From: Tannerellaceae bacterium
GTDB taxonomy: Bacteria; Bacteroidota; Bacteroidia; Bacteroidales; Tannerellaceae
DNA length: 15,271 bases
Assembly (NCBI GenBank): GCA_031280645.1
Contig: JAITGL010000034.1
Coordinates: 1-15,271, forward strand
Reading direction: 5' to 3'
Shown here: positions 1-7,877 of the stretch, piece by piece
Layout: each line of letters starts with the position of its first letter
Position numbering within the stretch: the stretch's first letter is position 1
The notes under the pieces: model-generated
Databases searched by the model: none
What the model was told of the DNA's origin: nothing
What the model saw: only the letters and a program-made list of their open reading frames with translations
Position numbers and translations under genes: made by a program

Positions 1-117
1 GGTCAGCTTATATATAAAGGAAAGGCCGCGGCATCGGAGGTATATCTTCCGCTCGGCGCTCGCGGCGCTCTGATTGTTGTTGCAGGCAAACGCACCGTTA
101 AAACAGTTTTGAATTAA
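1..117 (+). CDS. C-terminal end of a probable secreted protein (type IX sorting-domain-like), partial
   Basis: An open frame enters from the left edge and ends with two tandem TAA stops (115-120). The last 38 residues read like the end of a type A sorting domain of the Bacteroidota type IX secretion system. A strand beginning GQLIYKG is followed by a hydrophobic strand, a short turn with a Gly, then LIVVAGKRTVKTVLN. This matches the usual 'G-x-Y-hydrophobic-V ... K-hydrophobic-V' ending. If right, the protein is exported across the outer membrane and its tail is cleaved or used for anchoring. Only the tail is visible, so the functional part cannot be named. The strong terminator just after it supports a real gene end. 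The sorting-domain call is by pattern resemblance only. Confidence 0.6.
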   Translation, partial: GQLIYKGKAAASEVYLPLGARGALIVVAGKRTVKTVLN

Positions 118-141
118 TAAGTCGCGAATAGCGCAAATGGT

Positions 142-181
142 AGGGCCGCCGGATGTTTTAGAATCCGGCGGCCCTTTTTTT
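142..181 (+). terminator. Rho-independent terminator of the left-edge gene
   Basis: A perfect 13-bp stem (142-154 paired with 163-175, arm AGGGCCGCCGGAT) closes an 8-base loop and runs directly into six further T residues (176-181). It lies 25 bases after the tandem stop codons of the left-edge gene. On the opposite strand the hairpin is followed by TACCATT rather than a T run, so it probably acts mainly in the + direction. Confidence 0.93.
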
Positions 182-246
182 GTGGGGGAATGGAGTTAGG
201 TTAACCGCCAATCTCCGATCCCCGAAAAAACATTCTCAAGTGAAAA

Positions 247-2115
247 TCAAAACCTCGCCTCAATTCCGCAAAGCACGCTCGCCCCAGGCATCGGGAAGCC
301 TTTCCTGATTTCGTATGTCTTGCCTGTTAAGTTCTCGCCCTTGGCAAATACGGTGATGCTTTTCGCTTGGCCGAAGCGGTAGGAGGCTTTGGCGTCTAAG
401 AGGGTGTAGTTAACGGTAGGATCGTCGGCCGAGCTGCCTTGTGTTTTCAAGCCGCCGATCGACTCAACGTCGGCGGTTAGCGTCAGCGCTTTTATTTGCC
501 AGCGGGCCTCGAAGAACAGCTTGTTTTTGGGAGCGGCTTCCAGAGGGCGGCTCGTAGAGAGGAAGCTGTAATTGCCCGTAAGGAAGAGACTGGAGAGCGG
601 CTGCCAGGAGGCTTCGAGTTCAAAGCCTTTGTTGGAGATGGTTTCCACGTTGGTCAGCACGCGATCCACGCCGGTGATCAGGTCTTTGGCATCGAGGTAG
701 AAAACGGCGGCTTCTAACGACAGATTATCGGCCAACCTCTGGCTAACCGCAATCTCATAGTTCTGCATACTCTCCGGACGGAGGTTGGGATTGGCCATCG
801 AGTAGGGCGGATAAGATATGTAAAGCTCCCTTATGTTGGGGCTACGATAGCCGCTCGAATACGATAGCTTGATGGAGTTCCCCTCAAAAGCCCTGACTGT
901 AAGGCCCGCCTGCGGGGTGAAGCGCGACCCATAGGCGTCGCTATTCTCGTAGCGCAACCCGGCGTTGAGGGTGAGGACTTCAAAAAGAGTTTGCTGCCCG
1001 ATTACGTACCCCGCAATTTCATTCACCGACTTATCAACAATTTCGCCACGCGGACCATTAATAGTATCGTTCCAGGCATGGCCACCCCAATTCTTATAGT
1101 CGATCCCGGCCGTTAAGCTGTTACCTTCAAAGAGGCGGAGGGTTTCGTAAAGAAGGAGGCCCGCATTATGGTCAGACGAGTTGAAGATAAACTTGCGCGG
1201 CGAACCGCTGGCCGTACTATATCCGTCGTTTATTTCATGACGGCCCCAATTATAAAAAGCCTGGAACACGGTTGTATTCTTCGCGCGAGTATCGCTCAAG
1301 CCTATCGACGCGGTGCCGCGGGTGGCATCAATAATATGATCGGTAAGCGGATTGGCGATTGGGCCCGGATCGTGCGTATTGTAGGCCGCGTAGCTCACCG
1401 AACCTGTGAGGCGGGTATTCTCGCCCAACAAGTATCCCAGGTTGGCAAATCCGTTAGTGATGCGGAATGACGAGTTTTCGCGATGGCCGTCGGTACGGTC
1501 GTGGTTGAGGGAAACGAAGCTGTTGAATCGTCCGGAGCTGAATCCGTTGTTAACCATATACTTTTGCGTGTTGTACGAACCGTACATAATGCGGGCATGA
1601 GTGTTGGTTCCCGGTTCATACTGCCGCCTGGTGATGATATTCACCACGCCCCCCATCGCGTTCGAGCCGTAAAGTAGCGAAGCCGGCCCGCGTACCACCT
1701 CCACCCGCTCGGCGTCGGAGGCCACGTAAGTATCAGGCAGCGAGTGGCCGAATACGCCGGCCCATTGCGGCTGCCCGTCGAACAGCATCAGCACCTTGTT
1801 GCCCTCGCCTATGCCGCGGATGTTTACTTGCCCCGCGCTGTTGGCCGAAAGCCCGAAGCCGGTCATACCCTTTTGCGTTACAAACAATCCGGGCACCCTG
1901 TGAGTAAGCACCGGGAGCAATGCAGATTCGCTGCTGGCGTCGATATCGGCGCGATCAACTACCGAGATAGAGAGCGGAACGCTGCTACGGTTAACTTCCA
2001 TTTTATTGCTGGTTACAACCACTTCTTTAAGGTTGATCAGGCTGTCGCGCTGCTGGGCTTGAGCCTGGGGTATCGCTGTTAGCAATACAATAGTTAGTAA
2101 TAAATTTTCCTTCAT
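247..2115 (-). CDS. TonB-dependent outer-membrane receptor, BtuB-like size, probable metal or cofactor uptake
   Basis: This 622-residue protein would import a scarce substrate across the outer membrane using TonB energy. A signal peptide occupies about residues 1-20 (hydrophobic LLLTIVLL, cut near AQA-QQ). A TonB-box-like stretch (KEVVVTSNK) follows at about 30-38. The plug domain covers about 40-165, with VNIRGIGEGNKVL, VEVVRGPASLLYGSNAMGG and VVNIITRR. The rest is a beta-barrel ending in the C-terminal Phe expected of an outer-membrane protein. There is no N-terminal carboxypeptidase-like domain and no SusD partner, so this is not a SusC-type glycan transporter. The size fits BtuB-like or metal-type receptors. 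It lies 81 bases behind the NikR-like gene on the same strand and has its own promoter overlaid by a palindrome. A metal or metal-complex substrate is therefore the best inference, but the sequence does not prove which one. Confidence 0.95.
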   Translation of the reverse strand: MKENLLLTIVLLTAIPQAQAQQRDSLINLKEVVVTSNKMEVNRSSVPLSISVVDRADIDASSESALLPVLTHRVPGLFVTQKGMTGFGLSANSAGQVNIRGIGEGNKVLMLFDGQPQWAGVFGHSLPDTYVASDAERVEVVRGPASLLYGSNAMGGVVNIITRRQYEPGTNTHARIMYGSYNTQKYMVNNGFSSGRFNSFVSLNHDRTDGHRENSSFRITNGFANLGYLLGENTRLTGSVSYAAYNTHDPGPIANPLTDHIIDATRGTASIGLSDTRAKNTTVFQAFYNWGRHEINDGYSTASGSPRKFIFNSSDHNAGLLLYETLRLFEGNSLTAGIDYKNWGGHAWNDTINGPRGEIVDKSVNEIAGYVIGQQTLFEVLTLNAGLRYENSDAYGSRFTPQAGLTVRAFEGNSIKLSYSSGYRSPNIRELYISYPPYSMANPNLRPESMQNYEIAVSQRLADNLSLEAAVFYLDAKDLITGVDRVLTNVETISNKGFELEASWQPLSSLFLTGNYSFLSTSRPLEAAPKNKLFFEARWQIKALTLTADVESIGGLKTQGSSADDPTVNYTLLDAKASYRFGQAKSITVFAKGENLTGKTYEIRKGFPMPGASVLCGIEARF

Positions 2116-2147
2116 TATAGCTCTTAATTTTACATTGGTAATGGCGG

Positions 2148-2182
2148 CAAAGGTAACACGTTTCCTTAAATACGTGCTACCT
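2148..2182 (-). promoter_or_regulatory. Receptor promoter overlaid by a palindromic operator candidate
   Basis: On the minus strand a perfect TAnnTTTG box (TACCTTTG, 2155 down to 2148) lies about 30 bases before the receptor start codon. An inverted repeat covers it: AGGTAACACGT at 2151-2161 and ACGTGCTACCT at 2172-2182, 10 of 11 positions complementary, 10-base spacer. One arm covers the -7 box and the other falls near the -33 position, where I see no good TTG. Arm centres are 21 bases apart, close to the 22 of the E. coli NikR operator (GTATGA, 16 bases, TCATAC), although the arm sequence differs. This is a good place for a repressor, and the adjacent NikR-like protein is the obvious candidate. 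Confidence 0.65.
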
Positions 2183-2196
2183 GAAGGATAAAAAAA

Positions 2197-2598
2197 TTAA
2201 TCGGCCCGGCTCATCACAAGCTTACCGTGGCGTATACCCTTGATAGCCGTAAGCCTGTCGGCCAGTTCGGTAAGGCGAAAAGCCGTTCCCTTTATGGCGG
2301 TAATGTGCATGCAAAGGTTTTTATGGAGGAGATACTGCGATGCTGACAGGATTACGTTATTATATTCAAGCTCTACCTCGTTGATTTTGGCGGTGATATC
2401 TTTCTGGTTGCGGTCGTAAATTACAATAACCGCTCCGGCCACAATGTGATTGCACTGCCATTTTTGTTCGGCAATAAACTTCTCAATGAGGAATCGGATA
2501 GCCTGCGAGCGGTTGGCAAAACCATTTTCGCCAGCATATTGGTCAAGGCTGTCAAGCAAATGATCCTCGAGGGATACTCCAAAACGTTTTAACGACAT
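2197..2598 (-). CDS. nikR: NikR-family ribbon-helix-helix metalloregulator with altered nickel site
   Basis: The 133-residue protein matches NikR in length and layout. Residues 4-46 form the ribbon-helix-helix DNA-binding domain (RFGVSLEDHLLDSLD, then GFANRSQAIRFLIEKF). Residues 52-133 form the ACT-like tetramerisation and metal domain, ending with the family-typical IKGIRHGKLV. Aligned by eye to E. coli NikR, the four nickel ligands His76, His87, His89 and Cys95 correspond here to Leu78, Gln89, Leu91 and Cys97, so only the Cys remains. A different His/Cys group, His93, Cys97 and His99, is present nearby, with Cys49 and His51 further away. The protein probably still binds DNA, but the classic square-planar nickel site cannot form. 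It precedes the TonB-dependent receptor on the same strand and likely controls it. The symbol is given for family only; the metal sensed is uncertain. Confidence 0.88.
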   Translation of the reverse strand: MSLKRFGVSLEDHLLDSLDQYAGENGFANRSQAIRFLIEKFIAEQKWQCNHIVAGAVIVIYDRNQKDITAKINEVELEYNNVILSASQYLLHKNLCMHITAIKGTAFRLTELADRLTAIKGIRHGKLVMSRAD

Positions 2599-3248
2599 AA
2601 TATTTCCGTTTGTTAAGTGAGAGATTCAATATCCGTTTCTATAAAGATAGATTTTTTGCATCGCTTTTGCGCGAAGATACAAAGAAATGTAGATTCGCTA
2701 CCGGCTCGAAGTAAATGAAGGATGCAACCCGCGCTCCATCTCAAGCTCCTCTTTCCATTGAACTTTATACCCACGGAGTAAAACTATATTATCGCCGCAT
2801 CGCTTCAAATTCCCCCGACTCCGCATTAACGGTTTAACGTATTCTATAAATCTCCTATTCGGCGGCATACAAGGTATCCATTTACATCTCCGGCATTTTT
2901 CCGGGGCTTAAATACCATGCCAAGGATAGCTCCGCCTCGCCGGAGCTCATTCTCCTCCGCGGCAGGAGGGAGCCCGGCGGGCAGGGATATGCCCTTCTGC
3001 AAAAGTTTAATTAAATCTGTGGCGTAAGGGAGTCTCAAAAAAGCGTCTTTAGTTAGATAAAGAGCCGTTTTACAGCAATGTATGATTTGCGATGATAATT
3101 TCCCGGCACCTCGAGGCGCTTTTGTATGACGTCCGGGCCCAACGGCGGGGAATCGTTTTGCCGGATGCCGGCGGGGTGATGGATTTTACGGCTGCGCAGG
3201 CGTGCGCCAATCCTGCAGTGCAAAAAAATCGCCAAGCAAAGGCGTTTT
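2599..3248. other. 650-bp non-coding gap, hairpin-rich
   Basis: I find no convincing gene here; short open frames on the minus strand (2844-3038, 3053-3307) have no recognisable domain or start signal. The right-hand half of 2641-2700 is typical AT-rich leader sequence and probably holds the nikR promoter, but no clear TTG / TAnnTTTG pair is seen (nearest boxes have one mismatch). The stretch 2885-3000 is crowded with short GC-rich inverted repeats: AGCTCCG/CGGAGCT (2928-2934 and 2941-2947), CTCCT/AGGAG around 2951-2967, GGGCA/TGCCC around 2982-2996. These may be a dispersed intergenic repeat or the decayed end of a gene. Just after rarA (minus strand, near 3226-3246) a short CGCC/GGCG hairpin followed by a T run is a weak terminator candidate. 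Confidence 0.5.
2928..2947. repeat. Short inverted repeat in hairpin-rich gap
   Basis: Perfect 7-bp arms AGCTCCG (2928-2934) and CGGAGCT (2941-2947) around a 6-base loop. It is the clearest of several adjacent GC-rich hairpins between the nikR-like gene and rarA. There is no T run on either side, so it does not look like a terminator. Confidence 0.5.
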
Positions 3249-4517
3249 TCAATACCTTCCTCCCCAAAGTTTCCGAACATAATCGCTAAGCTTTTGCTCG
3301 GCTGCATTTGATTGGCTTTGCCAGATGCGGGTATTTAGAAGTTCAGGGGGAAGGAAGTCCTGGGCTACGAAATTGTTTTCGTAATCGTGGGCGTATTTAT
3401 AGTCTTTTCCATAGTCGAGCTCCTTCATTAATTGTGTGGGGGCGTTGCGCAAGTGCAGCGGCACCGGCAGGTTGCCGGTTTGCTCAACGAGCTGCGAGGC
3501 GGCGGCAATGGCGAGGTAGGCGGAGTTGCTTTTGGGGCTTGAGGCAAGGTAAATAGTGGTTTCGGCAAGTATCAGGCGGCCTTCGGGCCATCCTATCTTG
3601 CGCAGGGCGTCGAAGCATGCGTTGGCCAAGAGGAGGGCGTTGGGGTTGGCCAGGCCGATATCTTCTGCGGCAAGTATGAGCAGTCGCCGGGCGATAAACT
3701 CGGGGTCTTCGCCTCCTGCCACCATGCGCGCGAGCCAGTAAACGGCCGCGTCGGGGTCGCTTCCGCGTACCGATTTGATGAAGGCTGAGATAATGTCGTA
3801 GTGCATTTCGCCTCCTTTGTCGTAGGCGGCCGGGTTTTCCTGGAGGCGTTCTACCACCTTGTTGTCGGTTATTTCAACCGGATTGGCTTCTTCGGCTGCG
3901 ACCACGAGCTCGAGGATGTTGAGCAGCTTGCGGGCGTCGCCTCCGGAGTAGTGGAGTATGGCCTTGGTTTCCTTGAGGATAATTTGCCTGACGGATATAA
4001 TGGCGTCGGTGGCTATGGCCCGGTTGAGGAGTTGGAGCAGGTCGTTGGTGTCTAGTGGTTTTAGTACATAAACCTGGCATCGCGACAGAAGCGGGCGTAT
4101 TACCTCAAACGATGGGTTTTCGGTAGTTGCGCCGATGAGGGTAACTGTTCCGGTTTCTACGGCGTTGAGCAGGGAGTCTTGCTGCGACTTGCTAAAGCGG
4201 TGTATCTCGTCGATAAAAAGGATGGGCGAGGTAGAATTGAAGAAGCGGTTGTTGCGCGCTTTTTCAATTGCCTCGCGCACGTCTTTCACTCCAGAGCTAA
4301 CGGCGCTCAGAGTGTAGAACGGCGCGTTCAGGCGTGCGGCTACGATTTGGGCCAAGGTTGTTTTTCCTACTCCGGGCGGGCCCCATAGTATAAAGGAAGG
4401 CGTCCGCCCTGCTTCAATCATTTTTCGCAGAACGGCGCCTTGTCCAACCAGATGTTTCTGTCCGATATAATCGTCGAGATTCGCTGGCCTCATCCTTTCC
4501 GCCAGGGGGCGGCTCAT
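3249..4517 (-). CDS. rarA: Replication-associated recombination protein A (RarA/MgsA family AAA+ ATPase)
   Basis: This 422-residue AAA+ ATPase belongs to the RarA/MgsA/WRNIP1 family, which acts at stalled replication forks and is related to clamp-loader subunits. Visible motifs are the N-terminal family signature PLAERMRPANLDDYIGQ (residues 4-20), Walker A GPPGVGKT (46-53), Walker B ILFIDEIH (99-106), sensor 1 IGATTEN (128-134) and the arginine-finger region RPLLSRC (141-147). The C-terminal part carries the family's tetramerisation region with GGEDPEFIARRLLILAAEDIGLANP. Length is normal for the family. The start codon overlaps the stop of the upstream peptidase gene (ATGA, 4514-4517), so the two are almost certainly co-transcribed and perhaps translationally coupled, although their functions are not obviously linked. 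Confidence 0.97.
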   Translation of the reverse strand: MSRPLAERMRPANLDDYIGQKHLVGQGAVLRKMIEAGRTPSFILWGPPGVGKTTLAQIVAARLNAPFYTLSAVSSGVKDVREAIEKARNNRFFNSTSPILFIDEIHRFSKSQQDSLLNAVETGTVTLIGATTENPSFEVIRPLLSRCQVYVLKPLDTNDLLQLLNRAIATDAIISVRQIILKETKAILHYSGGDARKLLNILELVVAAEEANPVEITDNKVVERLQENPAAYDKGGEMHYDIISAFIKSVRGSDPDAAVYWLARMVAGGEDPEFIARRLLILAAEDIGLANPNALLLANACFDALRKIGWPEGRLILAETTIYLASSPKSNSAYLAIAAASQLVEQTGNLPVPLHLRNAPTQLMKELDYGKDYKYAHDYENNFVAQDFLPPELLNTRIWQSQSNAAEQKLSDYVRKLWGGRY

Positions 4518-6631
4518 TTCTTGGGCTGTATGTTGAGGTTGTACATCAGGAAGGAATAGATATCGGTAGATTCGTCGATCACTTTAGCTATCGGCTTGCC
4601 GGCTCCGTGTCCTGCTTTAGTTTCGATACGGATCAGTTTTGGGGCCGGCCCGGTATTGGATGCCTGGAGCGTGGCGGCGTATTTGAAGGAGTGTGCGGGC
4701 ACTACGCGGTCATCGTGATCGGCGGTTGTTACGAGTATGGCGGGGTATGGGCCGCCGTCGTTGCGGATGTTGTGTAGCGGCGAGTAGGCGTAGAGGTATT
4801 TAAACATTTCTTCGTTGTCGGCGCTGGTTCCGTAGTCGCTTGCCCAGTTCCATCCGATGGTAAAGGTATGGTATCGCAGCATATCCATAACTCCCACTTG
4901 CGGGATGGCCGCCTTGAAGAGGTCGGGGCGTTGGTTTACTACCGCTCCTACGAGCAGTCCGCCGTTTGATCCGCCGTTAACGGCAAGCTTGCTTACCGAG
5001 GTGTATTTTTCGGATATGAGGTATTCGGCGGCGGCTATACAGTCGTTAAATACGTTTTGCTTGTTGAGTTTTGTTCCGGCCTGGTGCCATTCTTCGCCGT
5101 ATTCGCCTCCTCCGCGGAGGATTGCCTGGGCGTAGATACCTCCGTTTTCGAGCAATAATAAGCGGGCGATTGAGAAGGATGGGGGCAGGCTTATGTTGAA
5201 GCCTCCGTAACCGTAAAGGAGGGTTGGATTGGCGGCATTCTTTTGTAATCCTTTTTGATAAGTAAGGAACATTGGGATGCGTGCGCCGTCTTTGCTTGTA
5301 TAGAATACTTGCTCGGTGACGTAGTCGTCGGGGGTAAATGCCACTTTGGGGGCTAAGAATAGTTCGGATGCGTTGGCTTCCAAGTCGTATTTAAAGATTG
5401 TGGCGGGGTAGGTGAATGATGTGAATGTGTAAAAGGTTTCCTTATCATCCTTATCGCCGCTGAAGCTTACGGATCCAAGCGTAGGCAGCTTTACTTCGTG
5501 TAAGGCTTGTCCGTCGAGCGAGTATACGAATGCGTGTTCGGAGGCGTCTTGCATATAGGTAAGAACGAGTCGTCCGCCGATGATGCTTGCTCCGCTAATG
5601 GTTGCCTGGCTTTCGGGAACGAGTTCTTTCCAGTGAGCAAGTTCGGGAGCGTTGATATCGGCCGTCATGATTTTGTATTTCGGGGCATTGTAATTGGTGA
5701 GTATGTATATGGTATTACCTACTACTTCAATGGGGCTGTATTCATACTCCATGTCGGTTGTCAGGGCTACTATCGGGGCATTATCCTTGTCGAGCCGTCG
5801 CAGGAACAGGTTGTTACCGCTGGCGGCTCCTCCCTCGAATATGAATTGCAGGCGTTCGTCTTCGCTAATTCCGGTTCGGTAGAAGCGTTTTGGTTCGGCG
5901 GGGTTTTGGTAATCAAGCCGGTCGTTCGACTGGTTATCGCCCAGGCGGTGGTAATAAATTTTGTGTCCTTCGTTTACGTTTGAAAATTCCTTGCCGGCTT
6001 CGGGCGCATTGTATGCGCTATAATAAAAGCCGTCGCCTTTCCATTCCGCGTTAGAGAACTTTGCCCATCGGATATGATCGTCGAGCGGTTTGCCGGTGTT
6101 GAGATCTAAAACATATATCTCGCGCCAATCTGATCCGCTGCGCGAGATTACATAGGCCATATATTTCCCGTCGTTGGAGAAGGAGGTTTCTACTAGGGCT
6201 ACGGTGCCGTCGTCTGAAAGGATGTTGGGGTCGAGTAAAACGCGTGCTTCGCCGTTTAAGGTTTCCTTTACGTAAAGGACGCTTTGGTTCTGGAGGCCGG
6301 AATTGCGGAAGTAATAATACTTGCCGTTTTTCTTTTTAGGTGATCCTATCCGTTCGTAATTAATAAGCTCGGTGAGGCGGTTGCGTATCTCAGCGCGGAA
6401 AGGGATGTTTTCCAGGTAAGCCTCCGTTACTTTGTTTTCAGCTTCTACCCATGCGGCCGTAGCCTGTGAGGTGTCGTTTTCGAGCCAACGATATGGGTCG
6501 GCTACTTTGACGCCGAAATATGTATCGGCGGTTCCGTCATTTTCAGCCGCGGGGTACGAAAGTTTTATTCCCGTGCTGCAAGCGTTCATTATAATCATAC
6601 CGGTAAGTAGAATAAGTAATTTCGTTTTCAT
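4514..6631 (-). CDS. Prolyl oligopeptidase (S9A family serine peptidase), probable lipoprotein
   Basis: This 705-residue enzyme cleaves short peptides after proline. It has the two-part S9A layout: a seven-bladed propeller (about residues 75-430) inside an alpha/beta-hydrolase fold. The catalytic triad is readable: Ser555 in GGSNGGLL, Asp640 in ADHDDRVVPAHS, and His675 in AGHGAGK. These nearly match the porcine numbers 554, 641 and 680. Arg642 matches the proline-carboxyl contact residue. I chose the start at 6631 rather than 6682 because a strong promoter at 6672-6702 puts transcription onset after 6682. The 6631 start also gives a clean signal peptide ending in MNAC, so Cys18 is a likely lipidation site and the enzyme would be periplasmic or outer-membrane attached. 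ATG at 6637 is also possible. The gene is followed without a gap by rarA. Confidence 0.95.
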   Translation of the reverse strand: MKTKLLILLTGMIIMNACSTGIKLSYPAAENDGTADTYFGVKVADPYRWLENDTSQATAAWVEAENKVTEAYLENIPFRAEIRNRLTELINYERIGSPKKKNGKYYYFRNSGLQNQSVLYVKETLNGEARVLLDPNILSDDGTVALVETSFSNDGKYMAYVISRSGSDWREIYVLDLNTGKPLDDHIRWAKFSNAEWKGDGFYYSAYNAPEAGKEFSNVNEGHKIYYHRLGDNQSNDRLDYQNPAEPKRFYRTGISEDERLQFIFEGGAASGNNLFLRRLDKDNAPIVALTTDMEYEYSPIEVVGNTIYILTNYNAPKYKIMTADINAPELAHWKELVPESQATISGASIIGGRLVLTYMQDASEHAFVYSLDGQALHEVKLPTLGSVSFSGDKDDKETFYTFTSFTYPATIFKYDLEANASELFLAPKVAFTPDDYVTEQVFYTSKDGARIPMFLTYQKGLQKNAANPTLLYGYGGFNISLPPSFSIARLLLLENGGIYAQAILRGGGEYGEEWHQAGTKLNKQNVFNDCIAAAEYLISEKYTSVSKLAVNGGSNGGLLVGAVVNQRPDLFKAAIPQVGVMDMLRYHTFTIGWNWASDYGTSADNEEMFKYLYAYSPLHNIRNDGGPYPAILVTTADHDDRVVPAHSFKYAATLQASNTGPAPKLIRIETKAGHGAGKPIAKVIDESTDIYSFLMYNLNIQPKK

Positions 6632-6671
6632 ACTCATTAAAACAATTAAAAAGTTAATATTTATATTGTGA

Positions 6672-6702
6672 CAAATGTACATGAAATGATTTTGGCTAAC
6701 AA
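6672..6702 (-). promoter_or_regulatory. Bacteroidota-type promoter for the peptidase-rarA operon
   Basis: Reading the minus strand: TTG (6702-6700), a 20-base spacer, then TACATTTG (6679-6672), a perfect match to TAnnTTTG. Transcription would begin near 6665, leaving a leader of about 30 bases before the ATG at 6631. This position rules against the more upstream ATG at 6682. Confidence 0.8.
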
Positions 6703-6728
6703 GGTGTCAAGCGTTTCCAGCTCTTCTT

Positions 6729-7856
6729 TCAGTTAAGCTTTAAATAGCACCAGATGGGATAATGGTCGGAATATTTCACCTTGTCTACCGTGCAATTGAG
6801 CGACTTCATGTTGGGCGAATGTAATATATGGTCGATACGAAAGCGGAAATAGTTTTGGTTGTAGGTGGCTCCGTGCCCCCAGCCCGATTCGGCGTAAGCG
6901 TCGCGAAGGTGCGGCCCTTTGATTGTTTGGAGCGCGTAAGAAATGGGCGTATCGTTAAAGTCGCCGCATACAATGGTATAATCACTGCGAATGCGACGTA
7001 TTTCGTCGGCAATAATCCTGGCCTGCCGAGCGCGTATCCGATAGGCCGAGCCGAGCTTTTGATGCATTGCTCCGCTTAAAGCGGCAAAATTTTCAGGCGC
7101 AGATCCGGATATAAACTCGGAGTATCTGCTTTTATCCTCCGAAGTAAGCTTGAACGACTCCAGGTGATTATTAATAAGCGTAAGATTTTTCCCATTTATG
7201 TTGATAAGATGTATCGACGATCCATTGTTGTCGCTGAGATAATCGATACGTCGCGAGCGTGTGATGGGGAATTTTGAATAGACGGCAAGCCCATAGTCAA
7301 AATTCTTTAAGCGTATAACCGACATATAGGGATACATGCTGAGGGCCGCGTTGAGCTTTTTTGCATTAAGATGATCGGGGAATTTGGAAACATAATATTC
7401 CTGCATACAAACAATGTCGGCCCCCGATTCGGCAATATATCTAACGATTCGGTTGGGCGAAGCCTCGGTGTGATCGGCATATGCAAAGCCCATTACATTA
7501 TATGTCAACACCTTTATAACACCGTCTGGTGGCACGTCAGCCTGGGCATTAAACGGGAAATAATTGCGCGTAGGATTCCAGCATACCAAAAAGGCCAACA
7601 GGCTGATCAGCATAAACCATCGCTTTGAAAACGCCCAATAAAGGAAGAAAAAGAGGTTGAACGCGCATATAAACGGATAAGCCAGTCCCAGATACGCAAA
7701 AGCCACAACGTATTCGGGCGATATCCCGTTAGAATTTGCGGCAACAATAAGAAGCAAGGCGGCAAAAACGTTGAACGCTACGATTGCGTACCCAATCAAC
7801 TGTTTGCAAAATCCTTTCCAATTGCGCTTTGACTTTCCGTTGTCTTTTTTCTTCAT
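6729..7856 (-). CDS. Membrane-anchored endonuclease/exonuclease/phosphatase-family protein
   Basis: The 375-residue protein has a Lys/Arg-rich N-terminus, three hydrophobic segments (about 21-41, 49-73 and 80-93), then an endonuclease/exonuclease/phosphatase fold from about residue 113. Catalytic landmarks are in order: Asn120 in LTYNVMGF, Glu153 in CMQEYY, His231 in INNHLES, Asp299 and Asn301 in CGDFNDTP, Asp342-His343 in IDHILHS, and Asp364-His365 in YSDHYPIW. All expected active-site residues are present, so it should be an active metal-dependent phosphodiesterase. By the positive-inside rule the catalytic domain lies on the periplasmic side. The natural substrate (nucleic acid, phospholipid or another phosphoester) cannot be read from sequence. 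It is the last gene of the rhomboid operon, 21 bases after the second rhomboid gene. Confidence 0.93.
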   Translation of the reverse strand: MKKKDNGKSKRNWKGFCKQLIGYAIVAFNVFAALLLIVAANSNGISPEYVVAFAYLGLAYPFICAFNLFFFLYWAFSKRWFMLISLLAFLVCWNPTRNYFPFNAQADVPPDGVIKVLTYNVMGFAYADHTEASPNRIVRYIAESGADIVCMQEYYVSKFPDHLNAKKLNAALSMYPYMSVIRLKNFDYGLAVYSKFPITRSRRIDYLSDNNGSSIHLININGKNLTLINNHLESFKLTSEDKSRYSEFISGSAPENFAALSGAMHQKLGSAYRIRARQARIIADEIRRIRSDYTIVCGDFNDTPISYALQTIKGPHLRDAYAESGWGHGATYNQNYFRFRIDHILHSPNMKSLNCTVDKVKYSDHYPIWCYLKLN

Positions 7857-7877
7857 GGTAGCGGGCGTTTTGTGAGT

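Noticed and set aside
1168..1470. Plus-strand open frames inside the TonB-dependent receptor gene
   Set aside because: They are antisense shadows of a well-supported gene with no domains of their own.
3053..3307. 84-residue minus-strand open frame downstream of rarA
   Set aside because: It overlaps the end of rarA in another frame, has no recognisable motif and no start signal.
6632..6682. Upstream ATG that would add 17 residues to the prolyl oligopeptidase
   Set aside because: A perfect promoter at 6672-6702 places transcription onset inside this extension, and the added residues bury a good lipoprotein signal peptide.
7480..7510. dif-like AT-rich stretch near the composition switch
   Set aside because: It lies inside the phosphodiesterase gene and encodes the conserved YNVMGFAYADH region; resemblance to XerC/XerD arms is slight. 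No convincing dif site was found in the window.
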